The notes below the pieces were generated by a model. That model worked only from the letters and a program-made list of their open reading frames with translations. It ran no database searches and was not told the origin of the DNA. DNA of 64,000 nucleotides from Apostichopus japonicus. Taxonomy: Eukaryota; Echinodermata; Holothuroidea; Aspidochirotida; Stichopodidae. The position numbers were made by a program, and so were the translations under genes. Positions 46,201 through 61,200 of this stretch are shown one piece after another. The stretch lies in the NCBI RefSeq assembly GCF_037975245.1, contig NC_092567.1:15206876-15270875 (forward strand), written 5' to 3'. Positions within the stretch are counted from its first letter, which is position 1; the number at the start of each line of letters is the position of its first letter.

Positions 46201-49200
46201 TCTGCTATTTGTCAGTCAGGGTATATCTACTGTATCAAACACACTCCCATGTTATCAAGAAGTGTATATCGTTGACAAGTCACATTTTTTGCCTGTCATT
46301 CCTTTTACAGCGGTGTCATCCCTGACGATATGTATGTGGACTGTCGACTGTTTGCGATGAGGCATGCTGACCATGTGAGTGTTAATGTCATATATCTACA
46401 TTTATTCTTCATTCATAGCGTAGATTTGCATGTAGCGAAGTTGACTTATAAATGCAATTTATTGAGGAACAGTGTTCAATTTCATAGACAGATTAACAGA
46501 CACAAATCTGAAAAGGTGAACATCCAGACATAATCTTTGTTGTTTTAGTGAACTTAGAGTGGTAGCTTGTGTTTTTGATTTGTAATTCTCTGTATTTCTT
46601 TTCTTTCTTTTTCTCATGGAAGAGTTGGTGGGGGAGTGTGGGGGAAGGGGGGGGTAGGATCATTTGAGAGATAAAGAACTCAACATCTACTTATTTCCAG
46701 GTAAATCTATTTACATTTTCCGATGTGTAAAAGTAAGTTGGCCTGACGTTTCGATCCTAGCAGGATCTTCTTCAAAGGCTAAATGACAAGTAACAGTAAC
46801 AGAAGGGACAAAAACACGCACAGAATACCGACAGGTTAATGAGCATGGTGAACACAAAGAGATGGATGTAAGGGGATTAGTAGACAAGGAATGGAGAGAA
46901 AAAAGAAAGAAACCAACTGGGGAAGATGTTTGAAGCGTACCATATTGAACAGTGTGTTTCTGTTTTTACTTCAGGTGTTTGATCTCTTGTGGAAGCTTGT
47001 GTCACATGACATTTGGCACACCTGGGAGAGGCTAGAGTACCTCACTTTGGACAACAATGAAACTCTTACTGAAATACCTTTCGAGGTGAGTGCGTCTGTA
47101 TAATCACGAAAGTAATATACACTTTGAGAATTTAAGTCCACAGGTGAAGAGCACTGGTCTAGTAGCTGGTAGGAAAGATATTCCCAATTAATTTTAAGTG
47201 ATTTTCATACATCTTCATCTCAATAAATAATATTTTGGAAAACGTGCCTTTTCAGTTTTTTTCAGCTAATAATGCAGGACTCAAAGTTACCTGGCCCTGA
47301 GTTGATGTTGTTGCTAATCTGCTATCCCCCCCCCCCCCCCCGCCACCATCATCATGCAAAATATGCTATAGCATGTCACCTTGAGGCAGCCAGAAAAAGG
47401 AGCATCTTTTACAGGGCTATTCTTTTACTAATGGTTTTATCAGATACTGTACAAACATGAATGTAGTGTATTGTTATGGGAGAAAGATCTCTTGTATAAT
47501 ATCTATTATTGCAATTGTTTATTCCTATTCTCATCATTCTAGCCTTCAACATAGGCATACAAGCTAATACATATATAATTAAATTGTAATTTTCATTTAA
47601 AAATGTACACAAACCTTTGTATGCTTGAGAAATGATGACTGAATGAATAAGCTGAGATAAGTAATTTGATGAGTCTTATTTTTATTTTTCCATCTAGTGG
47701 ATTCCAAGACCTGCTCCAGTCAAGAAGAAAAAGAAGAAAGTGAAATATAACCAGTCACTCTTGTCTGGATTCGGAAGTTCTGCTGTCATCGCCGAGGCGA
47801 TACCTGCTGCTGCTGTAAGATGAACAGTCTTTATTGATTATTGTAGACACGTTGGGTGTCGATGCGGTGTAAAGGTGCATATCATATGGTGCTTTTACAT
47901 TCAATGCATGGACACTCATTGTTACAATGTGGTGTAAAGGTGCATATCGTAAGGTGCTTTTACATTCAATGCATAGACACTCATTGTTACAATGTGGTGT
48001 AAAGGTGCATATCGTAAGGTGCTTTTACATTTAATGCATATACACTCATTGTTACAATGTGGTGTAAAGGTGCATATCATAAGGTGCTCTTACATTCAAT
48101 GCATAGACACTCAATGTTACAATGTGGTGGTGTTACAGTGCACATAATAATGCAAAATTCTACTTTATTCAGGATATTGAAATGCAGTTTGTAATTTTTT
48201 GTTTTGTTTGTGGATATTCCTTTCCAATTACATTACATTTCAATTTAATTTATTTTTGATATTTTGTTTTGCAGGAAGCATCTCCCCCACCTGCAGAACC
48301 ACATATTAAATTCCCCGGGGAAGAATTTTGTAAAAAGTTTAAATCCAGGAAAAATAAGGACCATCCTGATCCAGAAGAATGTATCTTGGAAATGATTAAT
48401 AAAATGTTAAAGGTAATAAAAATATTTTATTATTATTACATGAAAAAAAAAAGAGAAAAACAAAGGAAAAACAAAAATATGGAAGGGGCTGAAATTTGAG
48501 TTTCTATAATTAACATTCCAAATTTCTTCGCATTTAAATTCAGTTTGTTGTGTATGTGATATTTTCTCTTAAATAGTTTTTTATATATTTAAATATGTAA
48601 TAATTACTAAAATGTTATAAAGTAATAATTAGGAGCGGCTTGGCATGGTTTCCTCTTTTAATTGAACTTGTTCATTAAAAATGTCAAGTTATGAATATTA
48701 CCCCCCAAAAAAAGAAAAAGAAAAGGGAATAACAATTTTAGTGTCATATCATTCAGATTTCAGCTTAAACAATGCATTTTTTTTCATAATCAGTCACATA
48801 TTTGATTAGCAAAGGCAGTGGGTAGTATTGTTTTACATTTATGGCTTGGTAGGATTTTTTCCTAAAAAGTTATTCTTTGTCTTGCTTATTTTAGAGTACA
48901 AGAGAAGGCCAGAAGCTCAATGTTGAGGTCAGTATTTTTGTTATTTTGGGGTGGGGGGTGGGGGGGCGAGGGTGAAATTTCTTTGCTATAGAGTTTGGAT
49001 ATGCCTTCTATTATTTGTTACAATTTTAATCAGAATTGTCCAGAGATATAAATATCTTTGAAATCTTGTCTTAGCATGAACGACGAAAAGGAGAATGATT
49101 TTAGGACGCTCAGAAAAATTTGCAAACAGTATTCCACCAGTTCTGACGTTGATTTGTGTACAGGTGGGAAATGTAAACAATTGTATTGTCATTTGTCCAC

Positions 49201-52200
49201 TATTTCAGCTACTTCAAGGTATACAATTATGGTCATTGAAAACACAGATGGTTTGGAAGAAAATATCCCATTTGATATAAAGATCAGTAATATTGTTACA
49301 GATTTTGATGTGCCAAATTTCTTAAAGTTCATTGGTAAGTTTTTAAGTAGACAAACTAACTGACTTAGTTGAGGCAAAGTGCAATTTAATGGAGACACAA
49401 ACCTCACCAACACTATTGGTTTATGTGGTAGTGGTAACTGTCATGAACAACTTTCCCAAAATATCTAAGCAAAATCTTATTCTATTTGGTAAATATCCTT
49501 AGATATATTACTTCTCCACAACACAAGGCTGAACTTGCATGCTGAAGACTTGATCAAGTCCAATATGACATCATCGAGCCACAGTATGACATCATCATGT
49601 CACATGTGCTTCAAGTTTTTATGTTGTTCTTTATCTATTACCATGTGTATTTTCTGTAAATGAGATGTGTTTTGTAAATGCTGAATCAAAAATGATTGAA
49701 CCTCTTAACCAGATTTAATGATGTGATTTGGGTTTTTCAGTGTCAACACTATTAACATTCTACTTTGAAAATATGAAAAGTAAAAACTGAGAGAAATTAA
49801 AAAGGTTTCAGATCCCAGTGAGACTGTTGCATCACAAATTGACAGCTCCCACGCACAACTTGTGTACCAAGATATCTCCCTTATAGAACAAGACATTTCT
49901 TAGCTGTTTTGGGGAGGTGTTCTTCACAAACATCTCTGTCATGTAAGCAAAAACAATATAATGGTTGGGATTTGTTTTCCCATTAAAGTTTGAACACTTG
50001 TGATCATTAAAGTTTGAACATATATGACCATTAAAGTTTGAACATATATGACCATTAAAGTTTGAACATATATGACTATTAAAGTTTGAACATATATGAC
50101 CATTAAAGTTTGAACATATATGACTATTAAAGTTTGAACATATATGACTATTAAAGTTTGAACATATATGACTATTAAAGTTTGAACATGTATGACCATT
50201 AAAGTTTGAACATATATGACTATTAAAGTTTGAACATATATGACCATTAAAGTTTGAACATATATGACCATTAAAGTTTGAACATGTATGACCATTAAAG
50301 TTTGAACATGTATGACTATTAAAGTTTGAACATGTATGACCATTAAAGTTTCAACATATATGACTATAAAAGTTTGAACATATATGACTATTAAAGTTTG
50401 AACATATATGACTATTAAAGTTTGAACATATATGACCATTAAAGTTTGAACATATATGACCATTAAAGTTTGAACATGTGTGACCATTAAAGCTTGAACA
50501 TATATGACTATTAAAGTTTGAACATATATGACTATTAAAGTTTGAACATATATGACTGTTAAAGTTTCAACATATATGACCATTAAGGTTTGAACATATA
50601 TGACCATTAAAGTTTGAACATTTATGACCATTAAAGTTTGAACATATATGACCATTAAAGTTTGAACATATATGACTATTAAAGTTTGCACATATATGAC
50701 TATTAAAGATTGAACATATATAACCATTAAAGTTTGAACATGTATGACCATTAAAGTTTGAACATATATGACCATTAAAGTTTGAACATTTATGACCATT
50801 AAAGTTTGAACATATATGACCATTAAAGTTTGAACATATATGACTATTAAAGTTTGAACATATATGACTATTAAAGTTTGCACATATATGACTATTAAAG
50901 ATTGAACATATATAACCATTAAAGTTTGAACATGTATGACCATTAAAGTTTGAACATATATGACCATTAAAGTTTGAACATTTATGACCATTAAAGTTTG
51001 AACATGTATGACCATTAAAGTTTGAACATATATGACCATTAAAGTTTGAACATGTATGACCATTACTTCAGTTCCTAAATAGATTACAATGTGTAAAAAC
51101 AAACATAGATTAATATATGAGCGACATGAAGGCTTAAATTTGATGCAAATGTTTCAATCTTCCTAATCAGTCACTGGAGGACCTCGTCGATAGCCGGGTC
51201 CTCTGCGAGTTTGTTAATTCGTTTGTTCCGGGAACGTTCACCACAGAGATATTACTGAACGATCGTTGGAGCATCAACTTGGCGATTCGAATGTTCGAGA
51301 AGATGATCAGAATATCTACTCCGATCGATTCTCAGGATTTAGTCGAGGTGAGTTTATTTGTACAGATGATATTATTAAGCCTTGTCAGAAGCAATAAAGT
51401 AAGAATTTATCTACAGTATGGAAGAGTTGACTAGGAGGGTAAAACCTTACATCGTGATGCATACCAAATTTTAGATAAGATCTTATTGAGCAATGTTAAT
51501 ATCAAGATTTGATAAGGTCAAAATTCTGTTTTTATTATTAATTTCATTTAATGATCAACTATTTGAAAGGAAACTCCCTAGGACTGATGATTGTTAGTAT
51601 AGTTAACAATAATATTGCTAAAAAATATTATTAACCTCAGTTTGAACAGTATTAAAGCATTGAAATGTTGGGCGGGAAAAGTGTATGTCTCATTTATATT
51701 AAAATATTGTCTGATGTTAGTCTCCTAGGCGCTTGCAAATATTCTCATCGTTAAACTTTGAGTATCCACTGGGTAAAATATCAATTTGTCGGTTATAATA
51801 TTATTTTTCATTTTCTCTTTTAGGCTGATTCTTCTGCAATCTGTAGTACCTTCTGCGTATATCTGATGTGTGGATTTAAGTTACGACAAGCAAGGGCTGC
51901 TCTGGGGAGAAAGGTTGGTTTGTCAATTCTCCCAAGATTAATATATTTCGTTGAGCTTCTGTGCGGGAGTCAGAGAATAAAGTAGAATTCCCATTTTGCC
52001 AGGATATCTAAAACATTACTACGACGTGACTTGATCGTCAGCGGCTCGCAACATTACGGAAGCATCAACTCTGGGCACTTAACCTCAATTTGTGTTTTGT
52101 TGAGAGAAAGGGAGTGGTAGGAGTGATGGTTAGGGCTTTTTGATTCTTTGCCCGAAGGCTCAAGGAATCTGTGCGATGGTGGTTGCGTGTTTATGTGTGT

Positions 52201-55200
52201 GTGTGTTTTTTATTATTTTGTTGCTCAGCTCAAGAATATTAATGAGGTCACAGGGTCAAATGTAAACATTTTCAGAATTGAATCATACTTTGTGTGAAGG
52301 TGTTGATAGATAGGGGGTACATGATAGTGTATGTTCAATGTGATATTATGCACATTTATAAGGGGGCAGGGCTTGAGTTGATTTTTTGCTAAAAATAGCT
52401 TGCAAACATGGTAAGTTAACATATTTAGTAGGTAGGTCCACAGTCAGTGAAAGAACCTTGCTGATCAATTTAATCAACAATGACAAAAGCTTGGGATTAT
52501 AATCTGAATTGGCAAGGAATCACAATAAGCCCACTGGCTTTCTGGTTTAGGTTTTTGATTAGAAGGAGGAGGGTAGTGAGCAGACATGCACCAGCTATAA
52601 TGAGCATAGGTGGTTGTTCCATATGAATGTTGCAATGAGTTAAAAAATACTGGCTTCGTTAAATACATAGTTTCATTTTAAGCGAAAGATAGCACACAGC
52701 ATTGTTTGGAACTACTGTTGTTTTGGAGGACAGTTATAGCTATTTTAATATTTTGATTTGGGTAATTATTTCAAACGTTTGGAAACCCTGATACCCATTC
52801 CATGCAAGAGAGAACCCAGTATTTTTCTTTGACACTTCATCACCATGGAAACCAACAGTTTCATTTATCCTTTACCTGATTTGATAATGTATATATGCAT
52901 ATTCATTAAGAGGAATGTGAGACGTTATTGAACATTGTACCAGTACGAAATGAAATTTAAAAAAAAAAATCCATACTTACTTTTATACCGAACCATTTTT
53001 TCATTTTTTGTTATAGAGAGAATTGGAGCATCGTATCCGGTCAGACAGACATGAACTTGAAAATAATATTCCCAAGATATGTGAAAACACAGAAATGTTA
53101 AAGAAGAGAAATAAGCTCAAAGCATCCATTGAACATCACGAACAAGGTGCGTATTGGTCTTTTGTGCCATCAGCCGGATGGTTTATGTTATCATAGAAAC
53201 CATCGCACAACGTACATCTGGTCCACACTAGAACCTTTATGCAAAATTTTACTAATAAGAATTTATAAAAAAAAAAAATTAATTTGTAATTTTACTCAAT
53301 GACATAGCAGTTTGTCTGTATATTATTTTGTAACTTTTTAATTGATAAACAATTTTTTTTTTTCATATTTTTTCATATTATATTTCTTTTAATGTTTGGC
53401 TTGTTTAGAGCGTGGTGGCCAATTGGCTAAGGCGCCGAACTCGTGATCCAAGGATTGCTTGTTCGACTCCTGCCTAGTTCATTACGTTGTGTCCTTGGGC
53501 AAGATGCTTTTTATCACACTTGCCTCTCTCCACCCAGGGGTTAAATGGGTACCTGTGAGGTAACTTGTCATTGGGCGCAGTATATAACTGCTGCCGACTG
53601 GAGGGATTGTCTCTGGGACAGGTTATCATTGACCAGGGGTAATATAACGTCTGTAAAGCGCTTTGAGACCTATCGCTGGTGTAAAGTGCTATACAAAAAT
53701 CAAATATTATTATATTGTTGTCTTGCTTCTAGCTGAAAACAGTAATATATTTGAGAGTAGAATATTCGAAACATTTCAAAATAAAATTATATTATCCCAG
53801 CTCTCAATGATGATGATTGTGGTAACCACTTGATAAAAGAGAAGAAATAGAACGTTTTTACAAATTTGTTGAATTTTGCTCCGTTTTTTTTTTTATCGCT
53901 GCAGAAATTTATCGACTGAAAGCCAAGTATGATTTAGAGAATTGTCAGAGATGGTGGGACCACACAGCCGAAGTGCAATCTGAGGTAATGATGCATAGTG
54001 AGCATTAAAAGATACTCATGAGGGCGTTGTGGTCAAGTGGTTAAGGCAGTGGACTTGTGATCTAAGGATTACAGGTTCAAGCCCTGGCCAGATCATTGCA
54101 TTGTGTCCTTGGGGAAGGCACTTTACCTCCATTGCCACTCTTCACCCAGGTGTATAAATGGGGACTTGCAAGGTAACTTGTAAATATAGTTGCGTGCGCC
54201 GGTTTGTGGCTGCCACCCTATGGGAAGTCTCCCGGGGGACACGTGGCTGTGGTGCACTGTGGTGCCGCAGGAGAGATTGTTTGAATTGAGCACACTTTGG
54301 TGTGTAGGTGTGACAAGTTACCAATGACCAGGGTTAAGTTGTAAAGTCGTGTGAGACAAGACTGTAAAACTAACGTAAAACATAACGTAATAATACTCTC
54401 CCTCTCTCTATTAGTAACTTGACTTTAGCAACGTAACATGTTGACTTAGAAAGAAAGTTCCCTTTAAATACAATAGTGTCCTATTTAATATAAAAACATT
54501 GTGCCCGACATATTTACCATGTTCCTTTCCTGGAGTAAATGATACAAGGTTTGTAACCGATAAATTTACAGTTTGACATGTGATTGAACACACACAAGAT
54601 TGTCACAGATAAAAAGAAAAAAAACCCTCTGTATTTCTGTATGGATGGTATATTCTTATAGTATCCCCCCTTCCCCCCTGCTTCCCTCCCCCTACTCACT
54701 CCTGCACCATTTTCCACTCTCCCTTTCAAAGCTTACCACTACCCCGCCCCTTTCCAACATCCCTTCCCTCTGCCCATTCCTGCTTCCTATCCATTCCTGT
54801 TCTGCTTTGATGTTCCTTTCCTTGTATTTCACTCATTTCAAACTCAAGAAAAGTTTCCTGAGCAAGCTACAAGTAATGTGACTTTTTTACTGCATTTGTC
54901 CTGTTGTCAGCTACTACATAATATTTTATTTATTCAATACAGGCCAGGGAGGCAGTCGCTAGGAAAATGAAAGAGAGATTTGATACCTTATCTGTTCCGA
55001 GGTAAATTTTTTTAACGTTGATTTCAGTTTTATTGTTTTGGCCGTTTTCAAACTGAAAATTTCACCGTTAAGTTGAATTCACTCCCCCCTCCCCTCTCCC
55101 CATTCCAAAATCAGTTGGGTGAATTATGCTCCAATTATATCAACTGAATAGTTCAAGGGCGTAGGAAGTCAGAAAACCCCTTTTTCATTTCCAAATGAGA

Positions 55201-58200
55201 AAAAAATCTCATTTGGAGCACCAAATTGCATTTAAGGCCAGGTGAAAATGCAAAATTCTTTACAAAATGGAGTGGGAGTTGAAGTGTGCTATATTGCACC
55301 AAATTGCATCTGAGGCCACCTGGAAATGCAAAAAAATTCCAAAGGGGAGGGGGACACCCCTCCCCTTAGACCCCTCCCCCAGGCTGGCCATCAGTCTTCA
55401 GCCCCCCCCCACTCAAAAGTACCTTCCTATGCCACTGGAATAGTTGAGTTACTGGTTAGCTATATCTTGGATTATTTTTCAAACAAAAGCAACATTTGAG
55501 GAAGTCATAAACAGTGGCATTGTCACATGAGATTAGGAATATCCACCAAAAAACATTCCTTGGTTCTCATCTGCAAATTTTGTGGGTGATGCTTCTGGTA
55601 AATTGTTCATTACGAATAAAACTTAGAACTTTACTGTGTATTTGTATGTTTTGCTATGTGTATAGTATGGAAACCAAAGTTAACATCTCAAAACTCCTGC
55701 GTTGTAAGTCCATAGGTAGTTTTCCTGTAAAGGGTACATTATATTCTCTTTGTTTAAAAATCTCCGCTGATTCCAATTTTACGGGTGAGTCGTATATAAT
55801 TTTTGCGATGTTCTCACCACAATGTTGCTTTCTAGTTATCTATGGCCGAGTTTTCTTGCCTGTATCTGTATATGAGTACTGGTTCACAACCTTGTAGAAG
55901 GCAGCCTGCTGTCCTATTAAATGAACAGTAAATGAGCATATTAAATGATCTTAGTGATCATTAAATGATCATTAAAAAAGAGATCATTAAATGATCTAAG
56001 TGTGGTTGCATGATTGTTTCATACTTTTGTTTTATGGCTGAAAATCTTATTTATTCGTTTAATTTTTGCTGCAGGAGTGTTACTATTACGGACTTGACGG
56101 TTGCCTTGGTGATCAACCTAAACTTGACCAATGGGAATGGATTCTACCACTGCAAGCAACGTGAATCCGTCACACCGGAAAGGAAGATCGTGCTCCGAGA
56201 TTTAAATACGGGCGATTTTCTTGATGATTTCTCTCACGGTAGAGGACCAGGAAAACGTGAGTCAAAGGTCAAAGGTCATGATGATCTGTGTTAGTGTCAT
56301 TGTCATGGTTACCGACTACTTGTCTTATAATAAGTGAGCAGAGTTGGAGATAGAATTCATCAATGCGACCGTTTACTACTTTACAATAATGTCTAGGAAA
56401 TTCCGACCCAACATTCCAGCTGTTTTTTCCTCATGAAAGTTGGATTAATTTAAGCTTGAATCCAAAGGGAAATGACACATTGTAATAGAAGTAATAGCAA
56501 GCATCGATGAGCATCACAGAGTAGCAAAGGTAACTTACTACCAGGCAAGAGTACACATCATTTCTTACCTAAATTACCTTGAAGACACATAGCTGAGTTT
56601 CACCTTAAATGAACTGAAATGTTAAACACGGTTGTTTTTTCAAATTCAAATCTCTATCATTTCATATATTGAATTTTCAGGCGAAAAATTGCTAGAATTT
56701 TACTTCTAACCGGACGGGAACATGCTTTTGTTGTAGACTTTGAGGCTGACATTTGAAAACCTTGATTTTTCGTCCAAATTTGATCATTTTGTAAGGCCCC
56801 TGATGGTTTTTTTCAAATTTTGGGCCAAAATCGCCATTTTTAAAACATTCTCAAAATGATACAGCGAACGGATGCCGACCTCTTTATCATATATCAGACA
56901 TTATAAGCGTTGAAAATATGTCCATCTCTTCAGAAAAACAGCCTTATTTGAATATTCAAATCGTTATCATTTCATACATTGAATTTCAATGACAGTTATA
57001 CTACTTGGCTAGTGTATGTTTAAACCCTCGAGGGAGTAGATGATGATGGTCTCTGGAACTGCTTTTACATCCAGAGCTACAGACCTTATTAGCAGACTAG
57101 TGAATAAAACAACCAATGGATATTTCATTCTTTAATGGAAACAAACTGTTCTTTACGAATAACCTCGAGCTTCGTTTTGGTTATTAACCGAGTAGTTCTG
57201 TAACTTATATACAACAACTTGGATACGCTATTGTCTTGGACTCTTGAATTTCTTAAAGGAATTCCTTGGAAAAGAATCAGAATTTGAAAAGGAAATATGC
57301 TTTGTAATAATGTGGCGGTACCAACCTGCTCTTAAGAGCGATTTATACAGGCTGACAAGATGGTTAATAACAAAATTCATCATTAGCCTTCCCCTCCCCT
57401 CAACCTAAAAAAGAAAAGTGGTTTGCTTTACAACTGTGAGGAAAGAAAGGAAGAAATTTATGTATTTTGTTTTCATACACAAGTAGTGTTTTATATGAAA
57501 CTTGTTTTAATCCTCGACTTTTTCCATCTTTACAGTAAACATCAGAAAGATTCTTCGTCTGTCAACTTTTGAAGTGATTGATCTTAACCCATCTAACTAC
57601 CCTCAGTATGAGGTAAGGTTTTAACTTTCGTGCCATACTATTGCCTTTAGGCATATTTAAAAGTAGTAAATACTGCATTACTTGATGAAGATTTGTACTT
57701 GTTATGTTATCCAAGGGTTTGACTGGCTAGATTAAAAACTCTGATGCCTTGGGCTATATTAAGCACAAAGCTAGAAATGTGGAATGCATTTCTGCAATTT
57801 GTTGCAAATAATTTTACCTGTAGGCTTTCCTTTGGTATCACGATTCAATTAACGAAGAGCTATGGATATTTTATTATTTGAATTTTTGGAAGGTTTCGAG
57901 AGAATAATTTTACATGACGATCAAGCCTGCCCATAGAAAAACAAAATCTACCCAAAATACTTGAGCGCACCTAATTAATTGACCAGTCACCAGTATGATT
58001 GTAAATACAAGTGCTCTAATGGCCAGCACTACTTTCCTGTGTGTGAAGACAAGTTTGGCTTGAACACTGAAATAGTACACTGTGTGTTTAATCATGACTT
58101 TGTGCAGAAGAGCGTTCAGTATGACTAGCATTTTCAACGCCTGTAGGTATTCAATCTCCACTGTTTTTGGCCCAAAAACAGGTGACTCTGGTGGTATTTG

Positions 58201-61200
58201 CTAAAGGCAGGGAAGATCTTAATGTAGGCCTACTCTCAATCAGTGTAACATCCAAGTCCTGGTTGCTCGGGATATCTTATGTAGTTAAGGCTATGAGGAA
58301 GCACTACAAAACTTTGATGTCGATGACGTAAGGCATTTCAGAGCACTACCACATAACCATGTGGTTAACATTAAAGCTAATGCACAAATCTGTGTCTTTT
58401 GCCAGAAAAATTGGATAAAGTGTAATGAAAAAGATTTGGTCAGTGCAGAGTCTGGAATTTTTCTTACCCAAATCCAAGCAACCACATCAAAGACCATGAT
58501 AAATCCGATTAACAGTGATCAGAATCACCCTTGGATACTGTACTAAAACGTCTCCTGCACAAATTGAACAGAAATCTAAGAAATCCCCACATCTTGCCGA
58601 AGTGCAGAACACAAGTTTACAGAAACTCTTTTAAATATCGGGCTGCTTTATACATTCCGTCCGAGCACTTAGAATATGTGTTGTAGTCTGTTTGTTATAT
58701 ACTGTTTTATGTATTAACTTTTGTATGTGTAGATGTATCTTATATGATATCCTATCATCTTAACTTTTTTTTTCTTTTCCTTTTATATTAGTTATTCTTC
58801 TTGTTTTTATATGACTCCTCTTTCATAAATTTTATATTTATACTGCAATGAATAAATGAAATGAAATGAAAAATGCTGTAATTTTTTTGTCCCTATTTCT
58901 ACGTCCTTACTAACATAAAGAAAACCAAAATGCTTTCTTTGAAAACCAAAATGTTTTCTGCTCTTGAATTAATGAGAGCTTTATAAAGGTAAACGGCTCT
59001 CAAAGTGTGACAATGTAACATTCAAAATTAGGAGCATCTGTGTATAAACGTATAAAGTATACTAAATATGTCGTGGTGATACATTACTACTCAACAATCG
59101 ACAAATTTTTATCACAACTAATTCCTTTGATAATAAAGTAAATTTTCACTCTTTGTCTTCCTTATTGATATCTTTTCCAGATTTTCTTGGAGAGCCAGTC
59201 TAAGAACAAAGTACTAAAAGCAGGGTCAGAGTAAGTCATGAAAAACGTTCATCTTAATAGTTGATTTGGTTGTTACCATAAAACAGCAATAGATGTAACG
59301 TTTATCTTAATAATTGATTCGGTTATTACCATAAAATAGTATTAGATGTAATGTTTATCTGAGTAGTTGATATGGTTATTACCATAAAACAGAAATACAT
59401 TTAATATGCTAGATTGGTTAATATTGCTGCTTGAAAACATCGTTAAATTTTGGGTTTGATAAGTTTAAGCAGTAATACCAGAAGAAAAGGAAACTTTCCC
59501 ATTAAATGTTTTCACCGTTAGTAAATATTAAAAGAAAAAAAACGGATGAGAAAAGACATATATTATTACATCTTTTGCTTGCTGGCTTCTTTATAACTGA
59601 TAGCGCAAAATATGATACTGTATGGTCATGGACTTTTTTCATCATTCCTTTTTACTTTTGCTTGATGACAACATTTTTCTATGCTTTAAACTTGCATCGT
59701 TGACACCATTTTTTACTGATGGTATTTTCTCCTTACATGAAACACTAATTTTATACATCTTGACCATTTTAAAAGTCTGTCATCTTGAGGTCAATTTGAA
59801 TGGACACTAGAAAGAAAGGTATTCTTGTGATTCTGCCCTCTTTCAGAAATTCAAACTTTTCTTCTCCCTCTTCTGCATTGGTAGGTTTCTTTATCAAGTC
59901 TTTCCGGGCAACACCCTCATGTTTGAAAACCTGTTCTTCAAAGCAGCTAAAGTCGGTGAGCTCGACACCATCCAGAAACTGGTGGTTTTCTTTCAGGATA
60001 AGAAACCTGGATTTATAAACGCCAGAGAAAAGAAGACGGGGAACACCGCCCTCCATATGGCCGCTAGAAACGGTCATTTTGTAAGTTACGGTTTTTATTT
60101 CTGTGTTTTTAAATTAAAAAATTTACAAGCTGGGAGTAATGGTGGTTAAGGGGAATAAGGTACCTGGCAACAAGATCAGTCACATTAACTCACCAGATGT
60201 GCACATATTAGACACGAACTGGATCAAATGTTTCAAGAAACAAAGAAGGTAAGCATTACGTTTAATGTTGTGGGACGCAAAATCTTACCTATTGTGCTAA
60301 ATGTTTGACAAATTGATAAGTTTTAAACATCTGTCTAATAATAACAACAGCTGTGTCATAGAAACAACAAGCTTACAGAATTGTTTATACTTGAGAGAGT
60401 TTGATGGAGGAGTAAATTTTTCAAGAAACAAAGCAGGTAAACACACAAGTTTAATTTGTGGGACACAATATCTTACCTATTGTGCCAAATGTTAGACAAA
60501 TTGATAAGTTTTAAACATCTGTTTAATAATAACAACAGCTGTGTCCTAAAAACAACAAGCTCACAGAATTATTTATACTTGAGAGAGTTTGATGGAGGAG
60601 TAAATTTTTCAAGAAACAAAGCAGGTAAACACACAAGTTTCATTTGTGGGACACAATATCTTACCTATTGTGCTAAATGTTTGACAAATTGGATAATGTT
60701 TAAACATCTGTCAAAACAATAACAACAGCTGTGTCATGAAAACAACAAACTTACAGAATAGTTTATACTTGAGAGAGTTTGATGGGGGAGTAAATTTATG
60801 ACACCAATGCAACCAGCTCCCAAAAACTAATAAAGACATACATGGATGATAAGTATTTTAGTATGATAGAAATTTTCAAGCTTCCTCAACACAAGAAGTT
60901 GAACTCACATGTAATAATATGTTCTCTGTGTTTTGATAGGAAATTGCACTTTACCTTCTGGAAAATGGTGCCCACCTGGACACCAGGAACACCCTTGGTG
61001 CCACACCATTCTTTGGAGCTGTGGAAAGTCTAAACCGGGGTATCAGTCAGGTAAAGTGGTAACCTTTTTGGATTCTAAGAAACAAGAGTCAATCTTTTCC
61101 TGTTGCAATCGTTGGTGAAGATATCAGCTTTTCAGAAAAATGAAATTAATTGATTGCAATAAGTTATGCTTTTAAGTAACCTGGCACAAATGTTGTAGCT

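Noticed and set aside
49939-51102. 387-codon open frame on the - strand with repeated MVIYVQTL units
   Set aside because: It follows from a 24-bp satellite whose unit has no stop in that frame. There is no non-repeat coding sequence, and it lies inside an intron of the opposite-strand gene.
56640-56990. direct duplication around tctatcatttcatatattgaatttt
   Set aside because: Two similar 40-base phrases occur 310 bases apart, but no boundaries, tail or target duplication can be defined.
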